A stretch of 64,000 nucleotides of DNA from Tubiluchus corallicola (lineage: Eukaryota; Priapulida; Priapulimorpha; Priapulimorphida; Tubiluchidae): positions 775,171-839,170 of the forward strand of contig JAQGDQ010000030.1 in assembly GCA_030141605.1 (NCBI GenBank), given 5' to 3'. The position numbers and the translations under genes were made by a program. Below the pieces are notes generated by a model. That model worked only from the letters and a program-made list of their open reading frames with translations. It ran no database searches and was not told where the DNA came from. Of this stretch, positions 25,240 through 40,000 are shown piece by piece (position 1 is the first letter of the stretch; every line of letters begins with the position of its first letter).

Positions 25240-26850
25240 GATAACAAAGTAAAAGAAAAATTCCTTACAGTTTTAAAGTGCCCACCACAAAATTTGTTTG
25301 TATGCACTGGATACCTAACCTCACTACATATGGACCTGTTATATTATGGTTCTCAGAAAAAAGAGATAATATAACTAATGTGCCTGCCCTGGAGTTCTGG
25401 ATTGTCTGGAGGGTAACAAGACAATATAGTTCCGGTTTAGAGGTTCAAGACAAGTTTATTTATAATGCAGTCTGTAATTACTGTAGCAGGTACAAAAGGC
25501 AGTCCGTGTAGTAGCTCATTAATAATGCTAACGTCAAGTTCTTGTGCGTATTTTGCTGTGACGTTTTGCGTTTCTGTATTCATTTTACGCTCATTTGCCA
25601 CGCATTCCTGTTTTATCATGTATATAGATTAGGCCGCTAGGAATGATAATGCAAAATGTGCATAATTTGCTTGCCTATAGATTTTGCATCTCTATTTTTG
25701 AAAGTAGCCTGCTCAGATCATAAGCGGAAAACTGGTTCAGTAAATGACATGGGCTGTCATAAGTAGATGAGACGAGAACAAAAGTCTCGCAAAATATTTA
25801 TTCATCAAGTAGATTTATATAATCAATATTGCAAATGTTTTCCATAGTGCTTACCTACCTTTTTTAACCATTAACTTTGTCGATGGTAATAGATTGACAA
25901 ATATATACGTGCTCACATACAAAGTCACCATATAAGGCTATACACATTAATAAGCAAACGTTGTAGACAGTGTTACACAGTTTTAAAAGCAAGAATTTCT
26001 CGAAATGGAACTAAAACTAACTCGCAGTACGTTGTTTGTCCAAGTGGAGATAACGAAAAAGAAGTATTAAACATCTCTCTGAGACCTCCACGAAGTGCTT
26101 CACAAAAGATTTTGTATGTGGTGTTCGGTCAAGTTTTGCGAAAAAAGGACAGGCGAAAAAGCACTCATTTTGACTGCCTAGACCCGCCTTCTCCACAAAG
26201 TTTCGTGGAAATCTGTTAGATAATTTTTAGTAATGGTTTACTGCTATAATTGAGAAGAAACCAACCAAACAAACAGTGTTGAAGCATAGCTTCCTCGTAG
26301 GTAAAAAACTAAAACAATTATCCTACTGTAACAATAACCCTAAACTCACATATTAATAAGCCGTTTTTTCTTGCGCCATTTATACCCACTTTTCCATTTG
26401 TGCCATTATTTACTGTGCCATTTTGCCGTGCCATGTTTCCTATGCTATTTTACCTCTGCCTGTTTTACTTACATTCGTTAGCTGTCGTTATTTAGCCTTA
26501 TCACACACTGTTGCTTCTATTTTTGTTTCTATATAATATAGTTACTTTTATTTGTTGCAGTTGTTTTAAACCGAAAGTACGCGCAGTTTTGCTTTTTTTG
26601 CTTCAGTTGAATTTTTAAAGACCAGTAAAGATATAAGCTGGCGTAACATGGATATAACGTCTTTACCATCGCCTACGTTTCAATACAAGAAAAATGACAT
26701 CGACTATTATGTGTTGCATATCTGGACAAATAGATGTCGCTACAAGTACCAATGTAAAACCTCCAGTATCAACCCGATAAAAGTTTTTGGCATGCTCATG
26801 TAATGCACAGATCGCAAGTCGTGTTTAGCCACGCCCAACTTGATGATGCA
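25240..26850. other. Spacer upstream of the pentraxin gene
   Basis: It should contain the pentraxin promoter; I see no distinct element. Bases about 26370-26480 hold a decayed tandem repeat on TGCCATTTTACC, shared with about 505-556 and 19675-19752. No gene was recognised. Confidence 0.45.
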
Positions 26851-26858
26851 ACACAGTT

Positions 26859-27873
26859 TTGCAAACTTCCTCACAGCATATAAAGGCTATCCATTTTAAA
26901 GGAGAAATTCATAATAGAGTAATGAACAAGACGCCCACGGACGCGGAGTTTAAATTACAGTTCGAACGGCTGCTTTGCTTCTGGGTGAAAAAGAAGGTCA
27001 TGGATAGTGCTTTATTGGCTGGCGTTTTTTTACAACGTTGAAACCTGGAATTCCAATTTGAGGCATACTATAGCAGAGTCAACGTATCTAGAACTGTTGA
27101 AGTCTCTTTTATCAGTGAGAGCAAGCACGTGTAACGAACTAGTCCAAATAGAAAGTGGATATCCTTCATTTAAAGTGTGGCTAACAGCACGCCAGATTAA
27201 TATGTGGTCTAAACTGTCTTCTGAACCTGAGAAACATGAGCCTCTAACGACTGCATCGAATATTAACAAAGCTGTTAACGGGAAGTTATCGAAATGTTTG
27301 GATGAATTACCGAGCAATAAAGCTGTTTTTCCAGAAACTTTATAGAAAGAAGTGATTCCATTAAGCGCGTGACGTATAGTTGCTAAATCCAGAATTAAAG
27401 ACTCCTACACTCCTTACGGATCTCTTGAACAGCATCGTATTGCTTTTACAAGGCTTCGTCTGCAGTTACATAACCTTCAAATAGAAACTGGACGGTGGTG
27501 ACTAGAACCTAGAGAACCTAGAGATTGTGTGACTGTGGTGCAATACAAACAGAAATCCATATTATTAGTGAATGCCCACTAACAGAACAAGTTAGGAATA
27601 ATTATTGTAACGCAAACTTCTCAAACTGTGCAGAATTCTTTGAAAATGAGCTAGTTTGTGTCAATTGTTATGAACTATTACGCAAAGTAGACAGTGATTA
27701 ACATCCTCCCAATTTTTTGCCTGACACGTTTTTGTTTTTTAGATCTATGTCGCTATACCCGCAAGCAATATAATTTTGGACTAAAATTTGTTATCTTGCT
27801 GGTTGTTGCCCCGCCAATATATTGTATATTTAGAGAAAAGTTTGATCAATAAATCTACTACTGCTACTACTAC
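26859..27873 (+). mobile_element. Non-LTR retrotransposon 3' end (dead)
   Basis: The frames at 26859-27041 and 27007-27345, then 27346-27700, read as the C-terminal part of a LINE polyprotein broken by frameshifts and stops. The recognisable part is RLRLQLHNLQIETGRW (27451-27499), then in a shifted frame CDCGAIQTEIHIISECP (27528-27578). This is the cysteine-containing domain found after reverse transcriptase in many LINEs. It ends with AATAAA and a CTACTG/CTACTA simple-repeat tail (27848-27873), as expected for a 3' terminus. The reverse transcriptase core and 5' part are missing: a 5'-truncated insertion. The exact clade cannot be fixed here. Confidence 0.8.
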
Positions 27874-27879
27874 TAAACA

Positions 27880-28215
27880 AACTGAAAAACATGGAAAAAT
27901 TTGGTAGTACTAAGTTTGATACAGGTAAATTTGGTCCTAGTTTTTTTGGTACGAGGAAATTTTCGTGCAGGGAAAATTTGCTGCTAGGAATTTGTGATAC
28001 AGCGAAATTTTAGCAGTGGGAAAATTGGGTACAGGAAAAATGTGGTACTTGCAAAACTGAATACAGTATTGGCGAAGTTTTGTCAAGCATTTTTAGTACG
28101 TACAAGCAAGTCTAGTACAAGGTAAAAATGGCACGGAACAGGTTTAGTACTGAAAAAGTTTAATTGGTAGTAGGAAAATTTGGTACAGAGAAAATATGGT
28201 ACAAGGACAGTTTAA
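27880..28215. repeat. Degenerate tandem repeat on GGTACAGGAAAATTTGGTA
   Basis: About 14 or more decayed copies of units built from GGTAC, GGTAAA or GGAAAA and TTTGGTAC. Near 28130 a unit reads GGTAAAAATGGCACGG, which links it to the GGTAAAATGGCAC repeats elsewhere in the window. It lies directly after the LINE tail at 27873. Confidence 0.7.
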
Positions 28216-28499
28216 TATTATGAAAATATCTTTTATAAGACCTATAAAGTGATTATGTCTCAGATCATAGTAGACGTTATAAATGACCAGTCTAAAAGAC
28301 TTATTATAAGCAAAAAGGGTTTAAACAACATAAGTTAATTATCCCAAATAAACTGTGAATAAAAATTAAGATGTCTGCCAAAGACTAGATGTTCATCCTT
28401 AACAAATGTTAATGCAATGGTAGCATTTGGCAATTTCTTGTAACAGCATAAAATCGTTAATTTAAAAAAATGGAAAACTAATTACCTCGGGACAGACAG

Positions 28500-28966
28500 C
28501 TTTTTATTAATTTGAAGACTTAGCTCAAATTATCTACCTAGCTGGGAAAGATTTTTTTCAGGGCCAGGTTTGCTTGAGTTTTTTTTGGCTTACAGAAACT
28601 GATAAATCTGATTGTTTAAAAAAATGTAATTACATCTATTATTATATGCTCGTTTGTTTTTATTTATGATTATATGTAATTGCATTAGAATTGGTAATTA
28701 TGTTTATTATAATTGTACTCGTTGTCTTTCATGTATATGTGTATGTGATGCATTATAATTTATAACTATGTTTATTGTACATGTATATGATCGCTGTCTC
28801 TCATTGCGTTAATGCGCTAGATTCTAAAATTATGTATGTAACGATCTGTTCAATGCTTTGTAAGTGCTTTTAGCAGTTTATAAAACAGATCCCAGCAAAT
28901 AGAGAGAATTTATATTGTACATAGTTTTTTAAATAAAGAATTATAATAATAATAATAACAATTGTT
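28500..28966 (+). mobile_element. Probable second non-LTR retrotransposon 3' tail
   Basis: Non-coding AT-rich sequence that ends AACAGATCCCAGCAAATAG, then a TTGTACATAG stretch, AATAAAGAATT and an (ATA)n tail. This is the typical build of a LINE 3' UTR: AATAAA followed by a short simple-repeat tail. No coding part remains. Confidence 0.5.
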
Positions 28967-29342
28967 GTCTGGCTCTAAACATTGTTGAAGTTATTTATTC
29001 GATTGTTTGTCATTGGAATTGTCTTTCGAATTGTTTCTCATTGAAATAATACTTTAACAAGTTAATATTACGTCGCATCATTATTTTCTCGCTTGTTTCG
29101 TTTTCACAACTACCTAGGGTTTTGCGTCTTGCTGACCCAATGTAGCACTGCTCTTATTGACATCACGGAAGAAAACACACAAGCTTATCGCTTTTGTTGT
29201 CAATTGATTTTACCGCTGTGCTTTACACGGTGATTGTGGAGTTATCGTTAGCAAGTAAAATGTTGCCTTAAATTGATAAACTGTAATCCGAGTATATATT
29301 CAGTTTACTTGTTCCAAGTTAAGTTAATATTTTATGTGACCA

Positions 29343-30872
29343 ATGGCTAAATCAACGCGACCTCCGTTACCCGTTTTTGAAACGTGCCTTTACTATATCA
29401 TAGGATTGTCATTTCTTACATATGCTTGCTATGAATGCTGCAGAGTAGCGTATAAATACGGAGGGTTTTATGGCGACAAATTCTTCAAAAATGGTTGGGG
29501 AATCTTAGGCCACCGTAAGAAAGACATCTCAAATTATGAATGGACGCTTTGGACTGACTGGTTCTGGCCACTGCTACCATGGTGCTGCAGTCATATAGCA
29601 GTAGGTCGAATCGTAGACATGTACTTTTTTGATAAAAGACATTATTTTTATCTACTTCATTCTCTTGCCGCAATGTGTTCAGTCCTTCCTGTATTCGGCG
29701 TAATGTACATGCTCATGCTGAGCAGCATCATGTATTTCGTGTCGTTATTTAGGAAACCATTGCTCTGCTGGGTGTGCAGCTTAACCTGGCTGGCAATAGT
29801 AAACATACGGAAGGTTCAAGAGCTACATGAAATTTTTTTTCGTAATAGCCAGACCAATAACGAGCTTGAATTGCTCTTGGGTTCTACACTGTTCTTGAAT
29901 ATCAAGTACACTAGCGCCGCTTTAGAATTTTCGAAGAAATCTAACAACGTACCAAAGTTGCACGGGTTAGTTAGCTTCTTGGCCTACTGCTTTTACATGC
30001 CACTGTTTTTCATGGGGCCATTAATTACCTATGATTTGTATGAAGTGCAAATAAAGAAACCAAACAGATGGCCAGTCAAGAAAGTGCAGTATGTTCTGTT
30101 CGAATTTGCTCGTATTTTTTTCTGGGCACTTTTTATAGAATTTTCGCTGCACTTTTGTTATTTCAACGCTCTATCAACTGAGCCGCTGTTAGTGAACAAG
30201 ATTGGGCTATGGCCACTGGCAGGACTTGGGTATTTACAAGGGCAAATGTTTCACGTGAAATATGTTGTACTGTACGGTTTCACTGGTACTCTTGCTTTAG
30301 CAGATGGTTTTGATCCACCACTTCAACCAAAATGCATTATTCGCATAGATCTATACTCTAAAATGTGGAAGTATTTTGATCGTGGTTTGTACAATTATCT
30401 GAAACGGTACATCTTCATTCCACTTGGCGGTACGCTACCTGGAAATGTAACCAGGAAATTTCTTGCATCGGCTGTATGCTTTCTGTACATATACTGTTGG
30501 CACGGGATGTTTGACTATCTTTTTGTATGGGCATCTTTAAATTTTTTGGTTGTTTCACTAGAAAAAGCGGTCACTTACGTTGCTTCCATGGAGTCTGTGA
30601 AAGGCTGGAACGAAAAGCACCTAACTCCACTTCAGCATCGAAGACTGCAGGCAGCTGCAACTGCCTGTCTTTTGCCATTGTGTATGCTGGCAAACTTCTA
30701 CTTCTTCATGGGTCGCGAAGTTGGTGACATTTATCTGGACAGGCTGATTTTACACGGTACTCTGCAATCGTATGTCATACTTTTGATGGTGACATATTGC
30801 CAGGCTTCATGTGTTGCGAGCGTGGAAGAATGGGAAGAGAGGGTTAGATGGTGGGATCGGAAAAAAGCATGA
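29343..30872 (+). CDS. HHAT-type membrane-bound O-acyltransferase, intronless
   Basis: An intact 509-aa single-exon gene. It belongs to the MBOAT family, closest in plan to hedgehog acyltransferase (HHAT; the human protein is 493 aa), which attaches palmitate to the N-terminus of a secreted signal in the ER. Seen here: many hydrophobic segments, a central NIKYTSAALEFSKK, LAYCFYMPLFFMGPLITYD (about residues 213-231), FDRGLYNYLKRYIFIPLGG (345-363) and the near-invariant MBOAT histidine in CWHGMF (His387). Asp346 lies 41 residues before that His, close to the Asp/His spacing of HHAT. It ends with a basic, Trp-rich cytosolic tail (RWWDRKK). The start ATG matches the start of the copy at 619. Vertebrate HHAT has many introns, so the lack of introns suggests retrocopying before local amplification. 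The substrate is unknown; HHAT-like proteins without hedgehog acylation activity also exist. Confidence 0.93.
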   Translation: MAKSTRPPLPVFETCLYYIIGLSFLTYACYECCRVAYKYGGFYGDKFFKNGWGILGHRKKDISNYEWTLWTDWFWPLLPWCCSHIAVGRIVDMYFFDKRHYFYLLHSLAAMCSVLPVFGVMYMLMLSSIMYFVSLFRKPLLCWVCSLTWLAIVNIRKVQELHEIFFRNSQTNNELELLLGSTLFLNIKYTSAALEFSKKSNNVPKLHGLVSFLAYCFYMPLFFMGPLITYDLYEVQIKKPNRWPVKKVQYVLFEFARIFFWALFIEFSLHFCYFNALSTEPLLVNKIGLWPLAGLGYLQGQMFHVKYVVLYGFTGTLALADGFDPPLQPKCIIRIDLYSKMWKYFDRGLYNYLKRYIFIPLGGTLPGNVTRKFLASAVCFLYIYCWHGMFDYLFVWASLNFLVVSLEKAVTYVASMESVKGWNEKHLTPLQHRRLQAAATACLLPLCMLANFYFFMGREVGDIYLDRLILHGTLQSYVILLMVTYCQASCVASVEEWEERVRWWDRKKA

Positions 30873-31745
30873 AGAAGGCACTGATTTATGTTTTTGTTGA
30901 AAACAGCTTTTTTGTGTGAGACTAATTTTTATTGTTTTGAATAACTATTGTTAAACTGGAATATTTAAGATTTTTTTTTATTCCGTTGATGAGTGATTAA
31001 TGTTTTTTACTGCTGTACACAAAAACATGCCAAGTTGTCAAAAAGTCTTTCTCGATATGCTCTTCTTAAATCAGTTTATACCATATGACATGATGTAGAA
31101 CTTCTTGTGCGACACTATATATGTTTCCTTTGCCACTTTCTTAGCCATAATAATCATTGATCAGGCAAGTAATTCCTCTAATATTTTGGCTTTATTACGA
31201 ATCCACTTTCAAATACAGACCTCTTGTCATAGAGCATTTTTGTTGAGAGAAAATGTTACAGTACAACCTACATTTTTATGTTTCTTTAGTGATAATTACT
31301 TATATGACAGTTTTCAGATCATTCACTCATGACACTTTTCAAATCATTCATTCACGACACGTTTCAAATCATTTATTCATGACAATTTTCAAATCATTCA
31401 TTCATAACACTGTTCAAATCATTCACTCATGGCAGTTTTCAACCATTCACTCACAAAAGTTTGTAGATCACTCACTCATGACAGTATTCTCTTCAGATCA
31501 TTCAGCCACATAGTAATCGTAACAGTTTGGACATGTTTTTTCGTGTGATACTGTCATTTTTGTGCACCAACTAACCAGACTAATGACTCAGGAAATGAAA
31601 ATGGCTACATTAATCACATCCTTGTTTTCCATGCAACTAATTTTCCCTCGAAATCCAAGGAATGACAAAATTTTCATATGGTTATTTAAAATCGAAATAA
31701 ATTAAAATCTCTAACTGTAAATATTACAGAAGATTTTTTCGTTTA
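30873..31745. other. Convergent 3' spacer of the MBOAT and Ly6 genes
   Basis: It contains the 3' UTRs of two genes transcribed towards each other. The 25-bp satellite array (31305-31505) would fall in the 3' UTR or just beyond the end of the Ly6 gene; a minus-strand AATAAA lies inside it (TTTATT at about 31371). No other gene was seen. Confidence 0.5.
31305..31505 (-). repeat. 25-bp satellite array, inverted copy
   Basis: About eight copies of TTTTCAAATCATTCACTCATGACA-like units, the reverse complement of the unit in the array at 33755-34173. Units differ by a few substitutions. It is 240 bp downstream of the Ly6 stop codon. Confidence 0.88.
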
Positions 31746-35293
<3,548 letters not shown>

Positions 35294-35678
35294 ATTCCCC
35301 TGTGTCAATGTATATTCAACTATAGGCCTGATATGAGTAATGATCATTATAGCATGACACATTGTACGTTCTCACCATAAAATATTCATCGCTTTCCATT
35401 GTTTTTACTGTCTTCGCAAGTAAGCATCGTTTATAGTTAGGCTTTCTAGCAGAGTCGCTAACTATTGATCATTATTCATTAGGCATTAGAATCTACAAAC
35501 TATTTTCTGCACTCTCAGTTAAATTCGAATCTGTAACAAAGAAAAAGGAATCACACTCAACCTGGAAAGCAACTATAATTAGAGAGTTATATTTATTGGG
35601 AGGACAAATGGCACAATTATAGAAAAATAATCAATTCATGACAGTCCAGAAACAAGGCTACGAGTGTATGAAACCTAC

Positions 35679-35743
35679 ACACACACACAGACACAGACAC
35701 ACACACACACACACACACACACGCACGCACGCACGCACGCACG

Positions 35744-35791
<48 letters not shown>
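35679..35791. repeat. CA/CACG dinucleotide array
   Basis: (AC)n with an internal (GCAC)n block and GCGCGC. Alternating purine-pyrimidine over about 110 bp makes it a candidate Z-DNA former. Upstream of the Ly6 gene. Confidence 0.95.
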
Positions 35792-35794
<3 letters not shown>

Positions 35795-36762
35795 CTTTGT
35801 CTGTCACTCAGTTAACCTGCCAGTCAGTCAGCTAGCGCATCTATCTGTCTGTCTGTTTGTCAATCTCTCTAATAAAAATTGGTAAAACAAATGTAACACA
35901 ATTTTGCTATTTAGCACAAGATAATCATCTGCTGAACACAAACGACCAAAAACTAAAATTAAGTAACATTTAACACGTGCATTGAAACACATTTTGTCAG
36001 CACGGTATGTAAGCTCCTTGTTCGAAAGCTTAAAACCAATTTCAAAAAAGCAGAGCATGAAATTCTTATAACACACAAGACCAGCTTATATATATATATT
36101 TATATATAATGTAATATATATGTAAAATAACATACATGTATCTACAGAAATTCAACTTTGTAATATTCACCCTCATTCCAGTACTCATATAATTTTATCA
36201 CAACATAATTATGCTGTTGCAAGAATCTATACCAAGTATCTTAAATAAATCAAAATCTGTAAATGAGTTCTTTACCTTTAACATTACATTTTCATTTAGA
36301 TCTACAGTACAACCAAAATTATTTTAATCTTAAATTTACTTGACTGTTATTGACATGGTAACATAGCTTTGGAATTATCAACACGCTAGACTTTATGGCT
36401 AACTGTTAAATAATTCGCAGGCATTGTGCCACAAAAATACATTAACACATTTGACGCTTTCATTTTGTTTATTTAAACGCATGTTTTTCTATAAGCAGTG
36501 TTCCACTTTACACCCTGATGGCATTAACTTCATTGTTTGAAATACTGCCAATTTTGTATTGGTATAACAAAATTAGTAGACAATATGTGTTGATTATACC
36601 TACTATGTCATTACGATTGTAATCCATACTTGAGAGAATATTATTCAACGAACCAATAGATTTTTTTAACCTTGAAACATCAATAAGAAACGAAAAGAAA
36701 ACTGTCACTGGTGACTGGTCTCAAGATCATAACCCAAACTCACCCTGTTGCTATACTTATTA

Positions 36763-37041
36763 ATAAATATATGATAATAAAAAACACAAAATGAAAATAA
36801 AAACAATCAAATAAGTAACACGATAGTGCAACTCACAAATAAAGCTATTTACAGTTTGTTTTTTAACATTTTTGTGGGGCTTCGCCTTTTTGGAGTGACC
36901 GCCAGTCACTGTCCGGCGTGTCCGCCTCAGGTTCGCTTTTCTGAAGCAAAAGTCGTGTGATTGATTAGTTGTTCCTGGGAAGCTCCCGTTCTCCTCGAAG
37001 ATTTCCGGATCGTTTTCTTCCTTTTGCAATTTGTCAGCCAT
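36763..37041 (-). CDS. Possible small protein divergent from RPL18A
   Basis: The frame [11 protein letters not shown], later FRKANLRRTRRTVTGGHSKK and HKNVKKQTVNSF, starts at an ATG that overlaps the RPL18A ATG in the palindrome CCATGG. It is acidic then strongly basic, unlike random AT-rich sequence. Either it reads through to a hydrophobic C-terminus (YLIVFIFILCFLLSYIY, 93 aa), or it is spliced at 36837 (gtgagt) to an exon at 36701-36600 containing VSRLKKSIGSLNNILSS. I do not recognise it. Since it would be transcribed across the RPL18A 5' UTR, it may instead be a chance open frame in promoter DNA with raised GC content. Confidence 0.35.
37012..37039 (+). promoter_or_regulatory. Candidate 5' TOP tract and RPL18A leader
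   Basis: The pyrimidine-rich TTTTCTTCCTTTTG stands just upstream of the RPL18A ATG. Ribosomal protein mRNAs start with a C followed by pyrimidines (5' TOP), which couples their translation to growth signals. The position fits a short leader of about 25 bases. The start site is inferred, not shown. Confidence 0.45.
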
Positions 37042-40000
37042 GGGGTTGAAAGCGCGTGGAGAGGTACTGCTCAGTAAATTTTATTATTTTAATAATTATT
37101 GTATTATTAGCACCATCAGTGTATGTATAGGCGTAGTGTGTCATACCAAGTTTATCATTATTAGAAAAATGGGACTGATTTTCAAGCAAGTATTTTCAAT
37201 TAAACGCCTTTGTCTGAACTTTGTCGAAACCACTTATTTTAGGTCTGCAAAGAGTGGTTAGGCGGCTCCGCAAAATCTTGGACTATGTACTGTAACCGGG
37301 CCGGCATGTCCGTGGGCACCCGTCGCAAAAACACTTTCTAAAAATGAGAAGTTGATTTGGTTCGATTATGATACGATAAGGTTGAAGTGTCTATTTTGCG
37401 CGTGAAGTCGCTTACTGAGTAATTAGCTGTGCATGCTATTGGCTTGTGCATCAGGAAAAAACCTAATAAACTTTCATAAAACTTAGTATTCCAGCTTTGA
37501 AGCTGCATCAGCAAACAGTTTTTAAAGGCCTATATAACCTTGACAGACATTGACATTTTTTAACTCATTATTGTGATTACACAAGGAATGCATAGTTATT
37601 ATTAAACAAAGGAAACTTATGAATTAAATAAATTACCTTTTCTGGCGAATTTCGAAACCTGTGCATTGCTGTAATGATCGCCATGTTTTGCGTCTTTTGT
37701 GCGAGTGTGCAAGAATGACACATGTAGTACAGAAAGTTACCAATGTTTGTTTACCAATCTTTGGTGACTTCATGACTGTACTAATAACGCCATTCATCTC
37801 GCGCAATGAAAAATGGCAGTTCTTCAAGTTTAATATCACTAACAACGAAGTGGTAAAAAATCAAAAGAAACAAGTTTTACAGTAAGTTTATAATAAAACA
37901 AATTCAATATTCATAATGAGAGTAGTATTTTCAGTTGTAAAAGCTTATATTACAGTGAGGGTTTAGTTTGATTTTAAAAAAATAGGCTGGATCTGTGACT
38001 CCCCAGACCACAAAGACTGCACATCATTGAGTAACACTATGTGGGATCTTTGCATTTGCTCTAGTTTCTCATGTATTATCTTGCTGTGTACTGTAACACC
38101 ATGTGTTTTCTTGCGATGAACTGCCATGTGGTACATGGCAGCAGAGAACAGGGCCTACAAGATTAAATCCGAACCGCTGACGTTGGAACAAAGAGGTGGT
38201 ACGTGGGGATGTCGAGTAAACACAAATGACCCACATAGTCTTGCCTCTAACTTTAGGACATCAACGTGCATCACAATACTTTGACTTCACTTATCTCTCC
38301 ATCTTATGTAAACGTATCTACTTTTACAGAATCTGCACAGTGTGACACTTCATGAATATAAATAATACAGTGACTTCAGTTTGTCCTGGAGTTGTTTGTG
38401 TTACGTGCTGCATAAAAGTTAATTGTTAATCATTCACCAAAATTTTTCAATGTTGTTCGACACTGCAGCTAGTAAACAAAAGCTGTAAACATTTACTGCA
38501 TAGACAATGCACATGTGCAGTGAAAACTGCTGGCGACTTGCTCCAGCAAATGCGAAGATCTTCCAATTGCTAGCATAGTCAATATACAGCATTCAGGTTT
38601 CAGCTAGCCTGCTGATTTTACATCTCAGTCTAGCCTTTGTAAGCATGAGATAATCAGTTAATTTATTGAATTTGCATGCTAAAGCCCTGCTGCAGCTCCA
38701 CCTACAACTGGAATAACTGCAAAATAACCCAGGAGGCGCCACATCCAACCTGTCCTAAAAATTTTGCATCTTGCTGCGCTCCACTTAATGCTACTATTTT
38801 TCATGTGATTATTAAACTAATTAAAAATACTTCAAAAGGTTGCTGTCATGGTTAAAATACAGTGATTGCATAGGTATTAGCTGCAAGCCCTCACAGAGTA
38901 CCCAGAAAGAAATTGCAGTGTTTACATAAACCTCTCAGATGTGCATTATTATATTAATTATTCTTTTTGGAAGATCTGTAATCTGCTGCGGGTAAATTAT
39001 CTTTAGTGGCACCAGAGTCATCTATTTCCCAAATGCAATTAATTTTTAAAATTCAAATGTAAAAATTCAGTAAAATGTTGTTGCATTGTATTAGATTGAT
39101 AAAAATAGTTTGTTTTGACAGATTTGTTTTGACAAATTAATCGTAGGTGCTGCCACAACATTTTTCGTGAAGTGACACACCGCTAGAATATACATGTCCA
39201 ATTTGTCTTACGACCAATCTGCCGATCCCTGTTGTGGTCGTAAGTCGATGACTGTCTGTATTATGTTCAAATTAATAAAATCGATAGATAGCTATTTGAG
39301 TAATGAGGATTCAGACTCGAACAAGAAAGACTGACTCATTGCAGTCAGGACTCAACTACATTACTAATTATCATATCTTTAATTAAGGCATTTGCAGTAC
39401 GTGTAAATTAGCATACTGCACTTGTAGGTTTTCAATATGACACTTATGTAACAAGCTTGTTGTGCATTTTATAGATGAGAGAATATCGGGTAATTGGGCG
39501 CAGCTTGCCCACACCCAAAAATCGTACCCCTCCTATCTATAGGATGCGGATTTTTGCTCCTGATCATGTGATAGCTAAATCACGGTTCTGGTATTTTGCT
39601 AAGTTACTGAAGAAGATGAAAAAGACCCAGGGGGAAATACTAGAATGTAAAATGGTATGTGCAACTTTTTTTAATCTGTGTGTTGGTGTTAAAATTCTTT
39701 TATTTATTTCATTGTACTTACAGTGCACCTTAAAAAAGAAAAATGCTCTGCGTGAAATGTATCAATTGATATTTTAATAGTTTGTTATAGTATAATTGCT
39801 TTCCTTGCTCAGATAGAGTAAATAGCTAGAGTAAATTGAAATTTATTATCACATTTCGTTAGCGTTTTAATAGCTAAGTAGCAATAGTACTATAACTCAT
39901 ACACTGAGCTGCAAAAATGAACATTTACTACCAAAACCCTGTAAATTCCAAGATATATATGACGTAAAGAAGTAAATGTGTATTCTCGCGCCTTTGATAT

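Noticed and set aside
35638-35885. His-Thr repeat open frames
   Set aside because: Produced by the CA/CACG array; no flanking coding sequence.
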